Source of the DNA: a virus
Direction: 5' to 3' (one strand)
IMG/VR virus record: IMGVR_UViG_3300025120_000059
Coordinates: 1 to 57,305 of that record
DNA: 57,305 nucleotides
The notes under the pieces are model-generated. The model ran no database searches. It saw only the letters and a list, made by a program, of their open reading frames with translations, and was not told where the DNA came from. Made by a program: the position numbers and the translations under genes. Positions 50,441-57,305 of the stretch are shown here, one piece after another; the first letter of the stretch is position 1; every line of letters starts with the position of its first letter.

Positions 50441-50698
50441 AACCACTATTGTGGTTCATCGTAGGCATGACAGACCTGCATTGGTTGCATAGCAACTAAA
50501 AGCTACGCTTTGTCAAGGGGTTAGCTAGTTTTCTGTTGGTTACTACGAAGTAGTAGAAGCTGACTACAAGACATCCTTTGGATGAATTTGCCAAGACTAC
50601 TACCAATTACTCTCCTCCGTAGTAACATTCTGTTCCTACTACGGAGAGATAATTGGGTTCCCATAGCAAAGGCTTTGTTGGCAGCATAGCTGCTATGC
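50441..50698. other. array of short hairpins in the divergent control region
   Basis: In the 610-nt gene-free gap (50308-50917), short perfect palindromes with 3-4 nt loops follow one another: AACCAC-TATT-GTGGTT (50441), GTTGC-ATA-GCAAC (50484), AAAGC-TAC-GCTTT (50499), TACTAC-GAA-GTAGTA (50541), CATCC-TTT-GGATG (50572), then a fifth large hairpin (50603) and GCATAG-CTG-CTATGC (50684), followed by G7, TGG, A8 and TA repeats. No gene fits here. It may be an origin, a structured RNA or a regulatory region. Confidence 0.7.
50603..50656 (-). repeat. covarying hairpin element, copy 5
   Basis: CCAATTA/TAATTGG (7 bp), an interior loop, then CTCCGTAGT/ACTACGGAG (9 bp) enclose an inner AACA-TTC-TGTT mini-hairpin and a one-sided CCT spacer before ACT (+ strand). 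The architecture is as in copies 1-4 but with a diverged core. It lies in the control region, not next to a gene start. Confidence 0.75.
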
Positions 50699-50882
50699 GG
50701 GGGGGTGGAAAAAAAACCTGCACATGTATATATATATAAACAACCACTCTCATATACAGACAAAAATCTACGGACTACTCATCAAAATAAAAATAAGGTA
50801 TCCATACTGTGACATAAATACAACAAAGCGGTACTAATTAGTTCCTTATTAGTATTATTTTATTATTTTATTAGTATCTCTA

Positions 50883-50911
50883 TTGTATATCTCTATAGTA
50901 TAGTGTATAAT
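50883..50911 (+). promoter_or_regulatory. sigma70 promoter for the packaging/capsid operon
   Basis: TTGTAT, 17-nt spacer, TATAAT, with TG in the extended -10 area. The first transcribed base would fall at about 50918, exactly the A of the large terminase ATG, so the message may have no 5' leader. Confidence 0.7.
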
Positions 50912-50917
50912 AGTACT

Positions 50918-52459
50918 ATGGAGTATTTAGATAGTAACTATATAGAACAGTATGTCAACCTTGAAGCTTTGTTAAAGCAGAATGTTGATACTCAATGTAA
51001 TGATGACTTCTTGTCTTTTGTAAGACTGATGGCACCTTCGATTGTGTCTGACTTCAGGATGGGTCGTCACATTGAAGTTATCTCAGATAAGCTACAACAG
51101 GTACAGGATGGTCAAATAAAAAGACTGATGGTCTTTCTTCCACCACGTTCATCAAAGTCTGTTGTCTGTTCCAAGTTGTTTCCTGCATGGTATCTGGGCA
51201 GGAACCCTGAACATGAGATACTAAGTATATCGCACAGTGACCAACTGGCAAGTGACTTTGGCAGATCAGTCAGGGACATAGTAAACACTGAGGAATACCA
51301 GAAAGTATTCAGGGGTGTCTCCCTTAGAAGTGATGTCAGGGCTGCTGGTAAGTGGAAGACAAACCATAATGGTACATACTATGCTGCCGGTGTCAGATCA
51401 CAGATTGCTGGACGTGGCGCACATGTAGCTATACTTGATGATGCTATGTCTGAAGAAGATGCGATCTCCAGTGCAGGTAGAAGGTTTATTAAAGAGTGGT
51501 ATCCTGCGGGACTCAGAACACGTATCATGCCAGACGGTGCCATTGTCATAATCAATACAAGGTATCACTATGATGATCTCTGTGGCTGGCTACTGAAGCA
51601 GCAGGAGAATATGTCTGACTATGAAACTATACCGTGGGAGGTTGTTAAGATACCTGCATGGTTAGATGAAGAAGCAGCAGAGATGCTTGATCTTCCAGTA
51701 GGAGGTAGCTACTTTCCTGAATGGAAGTCTGACAGGATACTCAGGATGGATGAGAGTGAGATCAAGGCAAGTAACGGAAGCCGGTACTGGAACTCTCTTT
51801 ACATGCAAGACCCCACACCTGAAGAGGGTGGTCTTATAAAGAAAAGGTGGATACAGGATTGGGATCAGGAAGACCCACCCAACTGTGAATTTGTAATACA
51901 AACTCTTGATACTGCCTTCTCCACCAGTACCACCGCTGACTACAGTGTCATACAAACATGGGGTATATTCTACATGTATGACCAAGATGAGAACGGCAGG
52001 GAGGACTTTGCAGCCCACCTGATACTTCTTGGTAACATCAAGGGCCGCTTTGAATATCCAGAACTTCGACGGCTGGCGCAGAAATTATACAATGAACATA
52101 GACCTGATGTCTGCATGGTGGAGAAGAAGGCATCCGGTCAATCGCTTATACAGGATATGCGACGGGCGGGACTCCCGGTAATGGAATATAATCCTGACAG
52201 GGATAAGGTATCCAGAGTTTACGCAGCCAGCCCCATCATGGAAGCAGGTCGCCTGTGGATACCTAAGAGTAAGAAGTGGGCAGATGATCTCATTGAAGAA
52301 CTTATACGGTTTCCCAATGCAGCCCATGATGACCAAGTGGATGCCCTGACAATGGCAGTACACTACATGAAGGAATCATGGCACCTCTCGCATCCCGAAG
52401 ACCCTGAAGAAGAAGAGGACAGGGTAAGCAAGGGCAGAGCAACATACTGGAATGTCTAA
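50918..52459 (+). CDS. terL: terminase large subunit
   Basis: A 513-residue protein. The start at 50918 (MEYLDSNYIEQY) is preferred to a GTG at 50903 that overlaps the -10 box. ATPase: Walker A-like LPPRSSKSVV (about residue 75), Walker B HVAILDDAMS. Nuclease: TLDTAFSTSTTADYS, MVEKKASGQSLIQDM, AHDDQVDALTMAVHYM. It pumps DNA into the head and cuts it, using the small subunit encoded at 29.2 kb. No ribosome site is seen before the ATG. Confidence 0.95.
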   Translation: MEYLDSNYIEQYVNLEALLKQNVDTQCNDDFLSFVRLMAPSIVSDFRMGRHIEVISDKLQQVQDGQIKRLMVFLPPRSSKSVVCSKLFPAWYLGRNPEHEILSISHSDQLASDFGRSVRDIVNTEEYQKVFRGVSLRSDVRAAGKWKTNHNGTYYAAGVRSQIAGRGAHVAILDDAMSEEDAISSAGRRFIKEWYPAGLRTRIMPDGAIVIINTRYHYDDLCGWLLKQQENMSDYETIPWEVVKIPAWLDEEAAEMLDLPVGGSYFPEWKSDRILRMDESEIKASNGSRYWNSLYMQDPTPEEGGLIKKRWIQDWDQEDPPNCEFVIQTLDTAFSTSTTADYSVIQTWGIFYMYDQDENGREDFAAHLILLGNIKGRFEYPELRRLAQKLYNEHRPDVCMVEKKASGQSLIQDMRRAGLPVMEYNPDRDKVSRVYAASPIMEAGRLWIPKSKKWADDLIEELIRFPNAAHDDQVDALTMAVHYMKESWHLSHPEDPEEEEDRVSKGRATYWNV

Positions 52460-52487
52460 CAGAGGCAGCTAAAGCTGCATAAAAGAT

Positions 52488-52516
52488 TTGGGCTTTACCA
52501 GATTATGTGCTATAAT
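52488..52516 (+). promoter_or_regulatory. sigma70-like promoter before the portal gene
   Basis: TTGGGC, 17-nt spacer, TATAAT, with TGC before it (extended -10). It lies between the terminase and portal genes. A small hairpin (GCAGC-TAAA-GCTGC) precedes it. The same ATTTGGG -35 start recurs in the promoter at 55887, suggesting a late-promoter subtype. Confidence 0.6.
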
Positions 52517-52550
52517 TAATGCAGGGAACAAATTTTGAATAGGGAAATAA

Positions 52551-55097
52551 ATGGCTACTGAAAGAAATCCATACGATATGATGCCAGAAGAGGTTGGCGA
52601 TGTTGTTGCTATGCCTATGGAAGAAGAGTCCAATGCTACCTTTGAGGTTGATCCTGAAGACGGTGGTGTTATTGTTGACTTCTCTGAACAGGTTGTGGGG
52701 ATGGAAGCATCAGAAGATATTGCCGAATGGTTCGGTGATATGTCTGAACTTCTTGAAGAAGATGAACTGAATGATATTGCCAATGATGTTATTGAAAGCT
52801 ATCAATCAGATAAAGATTCCCGTGCTGAATGGGAGTCCATGTTTGAGAGTGGCTTTGATCTTCTTGGGCTTAAACTAGAACAGGGTTCAGAACCCTTTGA
52901 GGGTGCATGTACTGCTGTACATCCTCTCCTGATTGAATCGGCAGTCAAGTTCCAATCCAAAGCTTCCGGTGAACTATTCCCATCAAGCGGTCCTGTCAAG
53001 GCACAGATACTTGGCAAGTCAAACGCAGAAAAAGAATTACAGGCCAACAGAGTTCAGAACTTTATGAACTATCAGGTAACGGAGCAGATGCCCGAATACT
53101 TTGATGAGTTTGAAAGAATGCTGTTCCATCTCCCGATCATTGGATCAGCATTTAAAAAGTTGTACTATGACGCAACAACCAAGCGTCCCCGCTCTGAGTT
53201 TATTCCTATTGATCAGTTCTATGTATCATACTATGCAACTGATCTTGCCAACGCTGATCGTTATACACATGTAATCTATCGTAGTCCTGTTGAAATAGCA
53301 CGGGATATTAATGCTGGTGTTTATCAGGATGTTGATCTTCCCACACCATCATCTAATAATATTACAACCTTTGCAGAGAAGATGGATACAATCATTGGGT
53401 TGTCTCCCTCCTCTGATAATGATCCTCAGTATGTCTTGCTGGAACAGCACTGCTATCTTGATATTGAAGGAGAAGAGATTCCTCTTCCATACATTGTTAC
53501 TGTTGAGAGTCAATCTAGACAGATACTAAGTATTCGTAGAAACTATAACCAAGATGATCCAAACAAAGAAAAAATAGGACACTTTGTTCATTACAGGTTT
53601 GTACCGGGTTTTGGTTTTTACGGTCTTGGTCTTATACACTTCCTTGGTAATTTGACTATGAGTGCTACTGCGGCAATGCGTTCGCTGATAGATGCAGGGC
53701 AGTTTGCAAATCTACCGGGAGGGTTTAAGGCTAAAGGAGTAAGGATGGTTGGTGACAACGAACCTATTGCTCCCGGCGAGTTCAAAGAGGTTGAAGCAAC
53801 TGGTATAGACTTATCAAAGGCTATTGTTCCCCTCCCCTATAAAGAGCCTTCCTCTACTCTATTCCAGATGTTGAATTTCGTAGCTACTGCTGGACAGAAG
53901 TTTGCGGACAGCACGGAGCAGGTTATCTCCGATGCTGCCTCTTATGGACCCGTTGGAACTACTATGGCTTTGCTGGAAGCAAGCAGCAAGTTTTTCTCAG
54001 CAATACATAAACGGCTTCACAAGTCCCAGAAAGATGAGTTTAGAATCCTTGCTCGTATTGACTATGAATATCTTCCAGAAGAATATCCTTATGATGTTCC
54101 ATATGAAGATCGTAGTATTTTTAAACAGGACTTTGACGGTCGTGTAGATATTATCCCAGTATCTGATCCTAACATTCCATCCAATGCACATCGTATGATG
54201 ATGGCAAACATGGCACTACAGATGGCGCAGCAGTCTCCTCCCGGTATGTTTAATCTGGAAGAACTTAACAGGACAATCCTTAATGCTGCCAACATGCCTA
54301 ATGTTGATCAGATACTCCCACCCAAGATTGAACCTAAACCGCTTGATCCTGTATCAGATATTATGGCTGCTACTAAGGGTGTGCCTATTGCTGCATTTCC
54401 CGGCCAGAACCATGATGCACATATCCAGATTAAGATGGCATATCTTGAAGACCCCATGAACGGTAAGAATCCAATCATGCAGCGCATTGCTCCAATACTT
54501 CAGGCTAACATTCAAGAACATTCTATTATGAAGTATCAGGAACAGATGAATGGTATGACTGACCAGATGATGCAGGGAGTTAGCCCTGAAGAAGCTCAGA
54601 ACCCTGCCGTTGTTGAGATGGTCATGGCACAGGCTGCACAACAAATCCTTAATGCTAATCAGGCAATGGGTCAGGCGCAGTCTCCTGAACAACAGCTTGT
54701 ATCTCTGGAACAGGCCAAGGTTGAACTTGAGAAACAGAAACTACAGTCTGATACTATGGTTCAGGCAGCAGAGATGGAACTCAAGACCAAGAAACTTAAA
54801 CTTGAAGAAGCTGACCAGATCATTGATCTTCTCAAGACTAATGCTGCTAACAGTATGAAAGAAGAAAAATCAGAACTTGATCGTGAAGCTAAAGAGCGTC
54901 TTAAAGAACTAGACATTGAAGGCAAGCTTGATCTTGAAGATTTTAAAGTAACAGCAGCAAATGAAAGAGAAGTTGCCCAAACAATTAAAGATATGTTAGA
55001 GGCAAGAATGAAAGATGATAAAGATATGGAAGATAAAGCTCTTGAAGCTTTAACACAATTAGCAGTAATGCAAAAGGAGAATAATTATGATGACTAA
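52551..55097 (+). CDS. portal protein (P22-type)
   Basis: An 848-residue protein of the large podovirus portal class. After an acidic N-terminus (residues 1-75) come SRAEWESMFESGFDLLGL, EPFEGACTAVHPLLIESAVKFQSKASGELFPSSGPVK, FVHYRFVPGFGFYGLGLIHFLGN and RSLIDAGQFANLPGGFKAKG, the pattern of P22-like portals. The C-terminal 250 residues are Gln/Met-rich and then highly charged coiled coil, probably the barrel. It forms the ring through which DNA enters and leaves. Confidence 0.9.
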   Translation: MATERNPYDMMPEEVGDVVAMPMEEESNATFEVDPEDGGVIVDFSEQVVGMEASEDIAEWFGDMSELLEEDELNDIANDVIESYQSDKDSRAEWESMFESGFDLLGLKLEQGSEPFEGACTAVHPLLIESAVKFQSKASGELFPSSGPVKAQILGKSNAEKELQANRVQNFMNYQVTEQMPEYFDEFERMLFHLPIIGSAFKKLYYDATTKRPRSEFIPIDQFYVSYYATDLANADRYTHVIYRSPVEIARDINAGVYQDVDLPTPSSNNITTFAEKMDTIIGLSPSSDNDPQYVLLEQHCYLDIEGEEIPLPYIVTVESQSRQILSIRRNYNQDDPNKEKIGHFVHYRFVPGFGFYGLGLIHFLGNLTMSATAAMRSLIDAGQFANLPGGFKAKGVRMVGDNEPIAPGEFKEVEATGIDLSKAIVPLPYKEPSSTLFQMLNFVATAGQKFADSTEQVISDAASYGPVGTTMALLEASSKFFSAIHKRLHKSQKDEFRILARIDYEYLPEEYPYDVPYEDRSIFKQDFDGRVDIIPVSDPNIPSNAHRMMMANMALQMAQQSPPGMFNLEELNRTILNAANMPNVDQILPPKIEPKPLDPVSDIMAATKGVPIAAFPGQNHDAHIQIKMAYLEDPMNGKNPIMQRIAPILQANIQEHSIMKYQEQMNGMTDQMMQGVSPEEAQNPAVVEMVMAQAAQQILNANQAMGQAQSPEQQLVSLEQAKVELEKQKLQSDTMVQAAEMELKTKKLKLEEADQIIDLLKTNAANSMKEEKSELDREAKERLKELDIEGKLDLEDFKVTAANEREVAQTIKDMLEARMKDDKDMEDKALEALTQLAVMQKENNYDD

Positions 55098-55260
55098 AGG
55101 TAAGGGATATCCTGAACACGTAAAGGATACTGGTAAAAGTTTTGGCGATGCATATGCACAGGATATTACAGGTGGTCGTAATGTTCGCAGTGCGCTTAAC
55201 GAATGGGATGACTTCTCTTGGAAGTCGTCTGATAGCAAGAAGGGTTCTAAAAAGAAGTAG
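55087..55260 (+). CDS. small hypothetical protein (57 aa)
   Basis: A 57-residue frame overlapping the portal stop by 11 nt with AAGGAG about 8 nt before its ATG. It reads MMTKGKGYPEHVKDTGKSFGDAYAQDITGGRNVRSALNEWDDFSW and ends in KKGSKKK. Its place between portal and GroES suggests a head-assembly accessory role; no family known. Confidence 0.65.
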   Translation: MMTKGKGYPEHVKDTGKSFGDAYAQDITGGRNVRSALNEWDDFSWKSSDSKKGSKKK

Positions 55261-55452
55261 ATGAATATTTGGGATGAAGTAGTTAATGGTTTTAATGAAG
55301 AAATTAATAACCTAAGACTTACATTATCAAATGGTTCTGCGGAAGACTACTCGCATTATCGACAAATAGTAGGGTCCATATCAAGTCTTGAGTGGGCCAG
55401 AGATAACTTAACAGACATAGTTAAAAAACGTATGTATATGGAGGATGACTAA
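55261..55452 (+). CDS. small hypothetical protein (63 aa)
   Basis: A 63-residue helical protein starting right after the previous stop: MNIWDEVVNGFNEEINNLRLTLSNGSAEDY, then HYRQIVGSISSLEWARDNLTDIVKKRMYMED. Similar short helical proteins (with YRQIVG-I) precede head genes in related phages. Function unknown. Confidence 0.65.
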   Translation: MNIWDEVVNGFNEEINNLRLTLSNGSAEDYSHYRQIVGSISSLEWARDNLTDIVKKRMYMEDD

Positions 55453-55885
55453 AGAGATGCAACAAGTGAGTATGGGTGGTGCGATCAAAAATGATCTTTG
55501 GATTACTGATGTAGACGAAGCTCCTGATCCCTCACCATTGCCGAAGATACCGGGCTTTCATGTTTTGGTTCGCCCTGTTTCGGTAAAAAGCGTAACCAAG
55601 GGTGGTATCCTACTGCCTGATTCTACCAAAGATGATATGGCTTATCTAACCACAGTGGCACAGGTTCTCTCAATGGGAGACTTGGCTTATATGGATAAGG
55701 ATAAGTTCCCTGCTGGAGCTTGGTGTAACGTAGGCGACTATGTATGCTATGGTAAACATGCAGGAACTAAGTTGTTTTACAAAGGAGTTAGGCTTATTCT
55801 TTTGTTTGATGATCAGGTTATTATGAAAGTAGAAGACCCTAAAGACCTTGATCCTACCTTTAATCTAGGAAAGGGGTCTGGATGA
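55445..55885 (+). CDS. GroES-like co-chaperonin
   Basis: A 146-residue protein overlapping the previous gene by 8 nt. The core PKIPGFHVLVRPVSVKSVTKGGILLPDSTKDDMAY has the GroES mobile-loop pattern (T-GGI-LP) at residues 55-65, followed by VAQVLSMGDLAYM, VGDYVCYGKHAGTKLFYKG and LILLFDDQVIMKVE. GroES partners with the GroEL chamber; phage versions (such as T4 gp31) help fold the capsid protein. The site directly before scaffold and capsid fits. It is longer than host GroES (about 95-97 residues), with extra sequence at both ends. Confidence 0.85.
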   Translation: MTKEMQQVSMGGAIKNDLWITDVDEAPDPSPLPKIPGFHVLVRPVSVKSVTKGGILLPDSTKDDMAYLTTVAQVLSMGDLAYMDKDKFPAGAWCNVGDYVCYGKHAGTKLFYKGVRLILLFDDQVIMKVEDPKDLDPTFNLGKGSG

Positions 55886-55886
55886 T

Positions 55887-55915
55887 TTGGGAAAAGTAGT
55901 ATAGTGTGGTATAAT
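55887..55915 (+). promoter_or_regulatory. sigma70-like promoter before the scaffold gene
   Basis: TTGGGA, 17-nt spacer, TATAAT, with TGG before it (extended -10). It lies between the GroES-like and scaffold genes and would give extra transcription of scaffold and capsid, which are needed in large amounts. Confidence 0.65.
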
Positions 55916-55959
55916 ATTAATAACGTAAATCGTTTGTATCGTTAGCAACGGAGAATAAA

Positions 55960-56898
55960 ATGTCTACAGAAGATAACTGGAACGATATTGAAGTTTCAGC
56001 AGAAGATAAAATTGAGATTGAAATTGAACAGGATGTGCCTGAAGAAGTTGTAGAGGAACAGCCTGTACTGGAAACTAAAGAAGAAGTTAAAGAAGAAGTT
56101 AAAGAAGAGACTCCTGAACTGGAAGGTATTGAAACCAAAGGTGCGGAGAAAAGAATACGGCAACTTATTCGTCAACGTAAAGAACGTGAAGAAGAAGTTG
56201 AACAGCTATTAGAAACTAATAGAAAACTTTCTGAAACACTGAAGCAAAAAGAAGAAGAAGTTTTCAATGTTAGTAAGAATAGTCTTGAAGCATCTGAGAA
56301 GCAGCTAACAGATAAGATTGACTTAGCTCGTCAGGCTTATCTAGAAGCCTTTGAAGAAGGTAACAAGGAACGGGTACTTCAAGCACAGGAAATGCTTAAT
56401 GATGCCCAATCAGATTTAAAGAACGTAACTTCAGTAAAGTCTCGTTACTCTGAAGAATATTCTGAACCTGTTCAGCAAGAAGCACCGGCCCCCGCACCAA
56501 GACGCAGGGATAGGCGTGCAGAAGAGTGGGCAGGTAACAACGAGTGGTTTGGTAAGGATAATGTTATGACTGCCGCTGCTTTGGCAATCGATGCTGATCT
56601 AAAGGAGCAAGGATATGATCCAGACGATGAAGACTTTTATGACGAAGTTAACAACAGGATTCAAGAAGCTTTTCCACACAAGTTTGGAGAAGTTCAGGAA
56701 CGTGTGCAGGAAAACACGAACAAACCTGCTCAAGTGGTATCGGGGGCTTCACGCTCGTCTCCGAACTCTGGTAGGAAGATTAAGCTGTCGAAAGAAGATG
56801 TAAATCTTGCTAACAAATGGGGTATCCCACTTGAAAAGTATGCCGCTGAAAAGTTGAAGGTAACTTCGGCGGACGGCGAATATACTGATATTAATTAG
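55960..56898 (+). CDS. scaffolding-like protein
   Basis: A 312-residue, acidic protein with an ACGGAG ribosome site. Residues 1-55 are very acidic (many E and V), followed by a long coiled coil (residues 60-140, KRIRQLIRQRKEREEEVEQLL), a linker with Pro/Ala, and a basic C-terminus (GRKIKLSKEDVNLANKWGIPLEKYA), the usual layout of phage scaffolds, where the C-terminal basic helix contacts the capsid protein. Its place before the capsid genes fits. Confidence 0.75.
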   Translation: MSTEDNWNDIEVSAEDKIEIEIEQDVPEEVVEEQPVLETKEEVKEEVKEETPELEGIETKGAEKRIRQLIRQRKEREEEVEQLLETNRKLSETLKQKEEEVFNVSKNSLEASEKQLTDKIDLARQAYLEAFEEGNKERVLQAQEMLNDAQSDLKNVTSVKSRYSEEYSEPVQQEAPAPAPRRRDRRAEEWAGNNEWFGKDNVMTAAALAIDADLKEQGYDPDDEDFYDEVNNRIQEAFPHKFGEVQERVQENTNKPAQVVSGASRSSPNSGRKIKLSKEDVNLANKWGIPLEKYAAEKLKVTSADGEYTDIN

Positions 56899-56913
56899 AA
56901 CGTGGAGGATAAA

Positions 56914-57305
56914 ATGAATACACGAAATGAATCACGTAGTAGCGATGTTCGTGAGAACAACATGAGAGAAGATCAGTGGACCTTTGAAGAGCCTAATGCT
57001 TTGGAAATACCTGACTCGGTGAAAGCCCGGTTTGATGCTGAAGGAATGGCTTATCGGTGGATACGTATATCTGTCAGAGGTGCCGATGATGTACTCAATG
57101 TTGGGAAAAGACTTCAGGAAGGATGGGTACTTGTTACCCCCGATGAAGTTCCCGAACTTGCAATTTCATCTGCCGTGAGAGATGAAGGCCGGTATCAAGG
57201 TGCAGTCTGTCGTGGGGATTTGGCGTTAGCCAAAATGCCAGCCGGTAAAGTTAAGGCTAAGAGAAGGTTTTATGAGAACAAAGCTAATGATCAAATGGAT
57301 GCTGT
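56914..57305 (+). CDS. conserved pre-capsid protein (partial at window end)
   Basis: At least 130 residues, cut by the window end, with GGAGG before its ATG. It reads MNTRNESRSSDVRENNMREDQW, then FDAEGMAYRWIRISVRGADDVLNVGKRLQEGWVLVTPDEVPEL, and ends within a basic helix. Proteins of this type occur between scaffold and capsid in marine podoviruses. The capsid gene itself is not in the window. Function unknown. Confidence 0.65.
   Translation, partial: MNTRNESRSSDVRENNMREDQWTFEEPNALEIPDSVKARFDAEGMAYRWIRISVRGADDVLNVGKRLQEGWVLVTPDEVPELAISSAVRDEGRYQGAVCRGDLALAKMPAGKVKAKRRFYENKANDQMDA

Noticed and set aside
50500-50525. Second TTGACA on the - strand near 50509-50514 as another early promoter
   Set aside because: No good -10 at a suitable distance; only the -35 matches.
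42915-50656. The repeated hairpins as CRISPR repeats
   Set aside because: Copies are kilobases apart, arms differ, there are no spacers of even length and no cas genes.
1-57305. The window as a complete circular genome
   Set aside because: Joining the end to the start leaves no major capsid gene between scaffold and the first adaptor. An open frame does run across the join for about 30 codons, but it is out of frame with the sensible capsid-type ending at 1-42, so I treat the window as incomplete.

Overview
This window is most of the genome of a lytic, tailed double-stranded DNA phage, very probably short-tailed (podovirus-like). The evidence is a P22-type portal, a two-gene terminase, head-tail adaptors, large Gln- and Ala-rich ejection-type proteins, repeat-rich fibres, a T7-type replication set (family A polymerase, primase-helicase, gp2.5-like SSB) and several lysis enzymes. 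I see no integrase, repressor, transposase, CRISPR array or phage RNA polymerase. The gene types are those usual in phages of marine bacteria, but the host cannot be read from the sequence. The first 42 bases look like the end of the major capsid gene, and the last gene is a partial one that normally precedes it, so roughly one capsid gene appears to be missing between the window end and the window start.

Layout. From 1 to 29.07 kb, on the + strand, lie the late genes: an adaptor, then about a dozen small, strongly basic proteins (1.1-6.4 kb, including likely DUF6496, DUF6321 and DUF5872 members and a lytic transglycosylase with an AlgP/histone H1-like tail), a second adaptor, a 1781-residue repeat fibre, a LamG/SPRY fibre, a fibre chaperone, a third fibre, a tail hub/nozzle protein, two very large internal virion proteins, and a lysis module (M15 peptidase, a tiny membrane peptide, a membrane/coiled-coil protein). 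A terminator at about 29.15 kb separates this from convergent - strand genes.

From 50.3 kb down to 29.2 kb everything is on the - strand. First comes an array of small early genes (50.3-42.9 kb, with a secreted SleB-type hydrolase, a DUF932 protein, ThyX and a Cys-rich protein). Then come primase-helicase, two PD-(D/E)XK-like proteins, DNA polymerase, SSB, an exonuclease, a GIY-YIG endonuclease, ribonucleotide reductase, a tRNA-Arg, a sugar/methyl-transfer group, the holin and the small terminase subunit. From 50.9 kb to the end, again on +, are the large terminase, portal, a GroES-like co-chaperonin and a scaffold.

The divergent gap (50.31-50.92 kb) is the control region. It carries promoters in both directions and a dense run of hairpins. 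Consensus-like host sigma70 promoters recur (33.9, 38.7, 44.5, 50.4, 50.9, 52.5, 55.9 kb), suggesting full reliance on host RNA polymerase. The most unusual signal is a family of five roughly 53-nt hairpins (42.92, 47.87, 49.49, 50.35 and 50.60 kb) whose arms differ in sequence but keep pairing. They share an inner mini-hairpin and a one-sided bulge, and four of them sit just upstream of - strand genes. They are candidates for RNase III processing or 5'-end stabilising elements.
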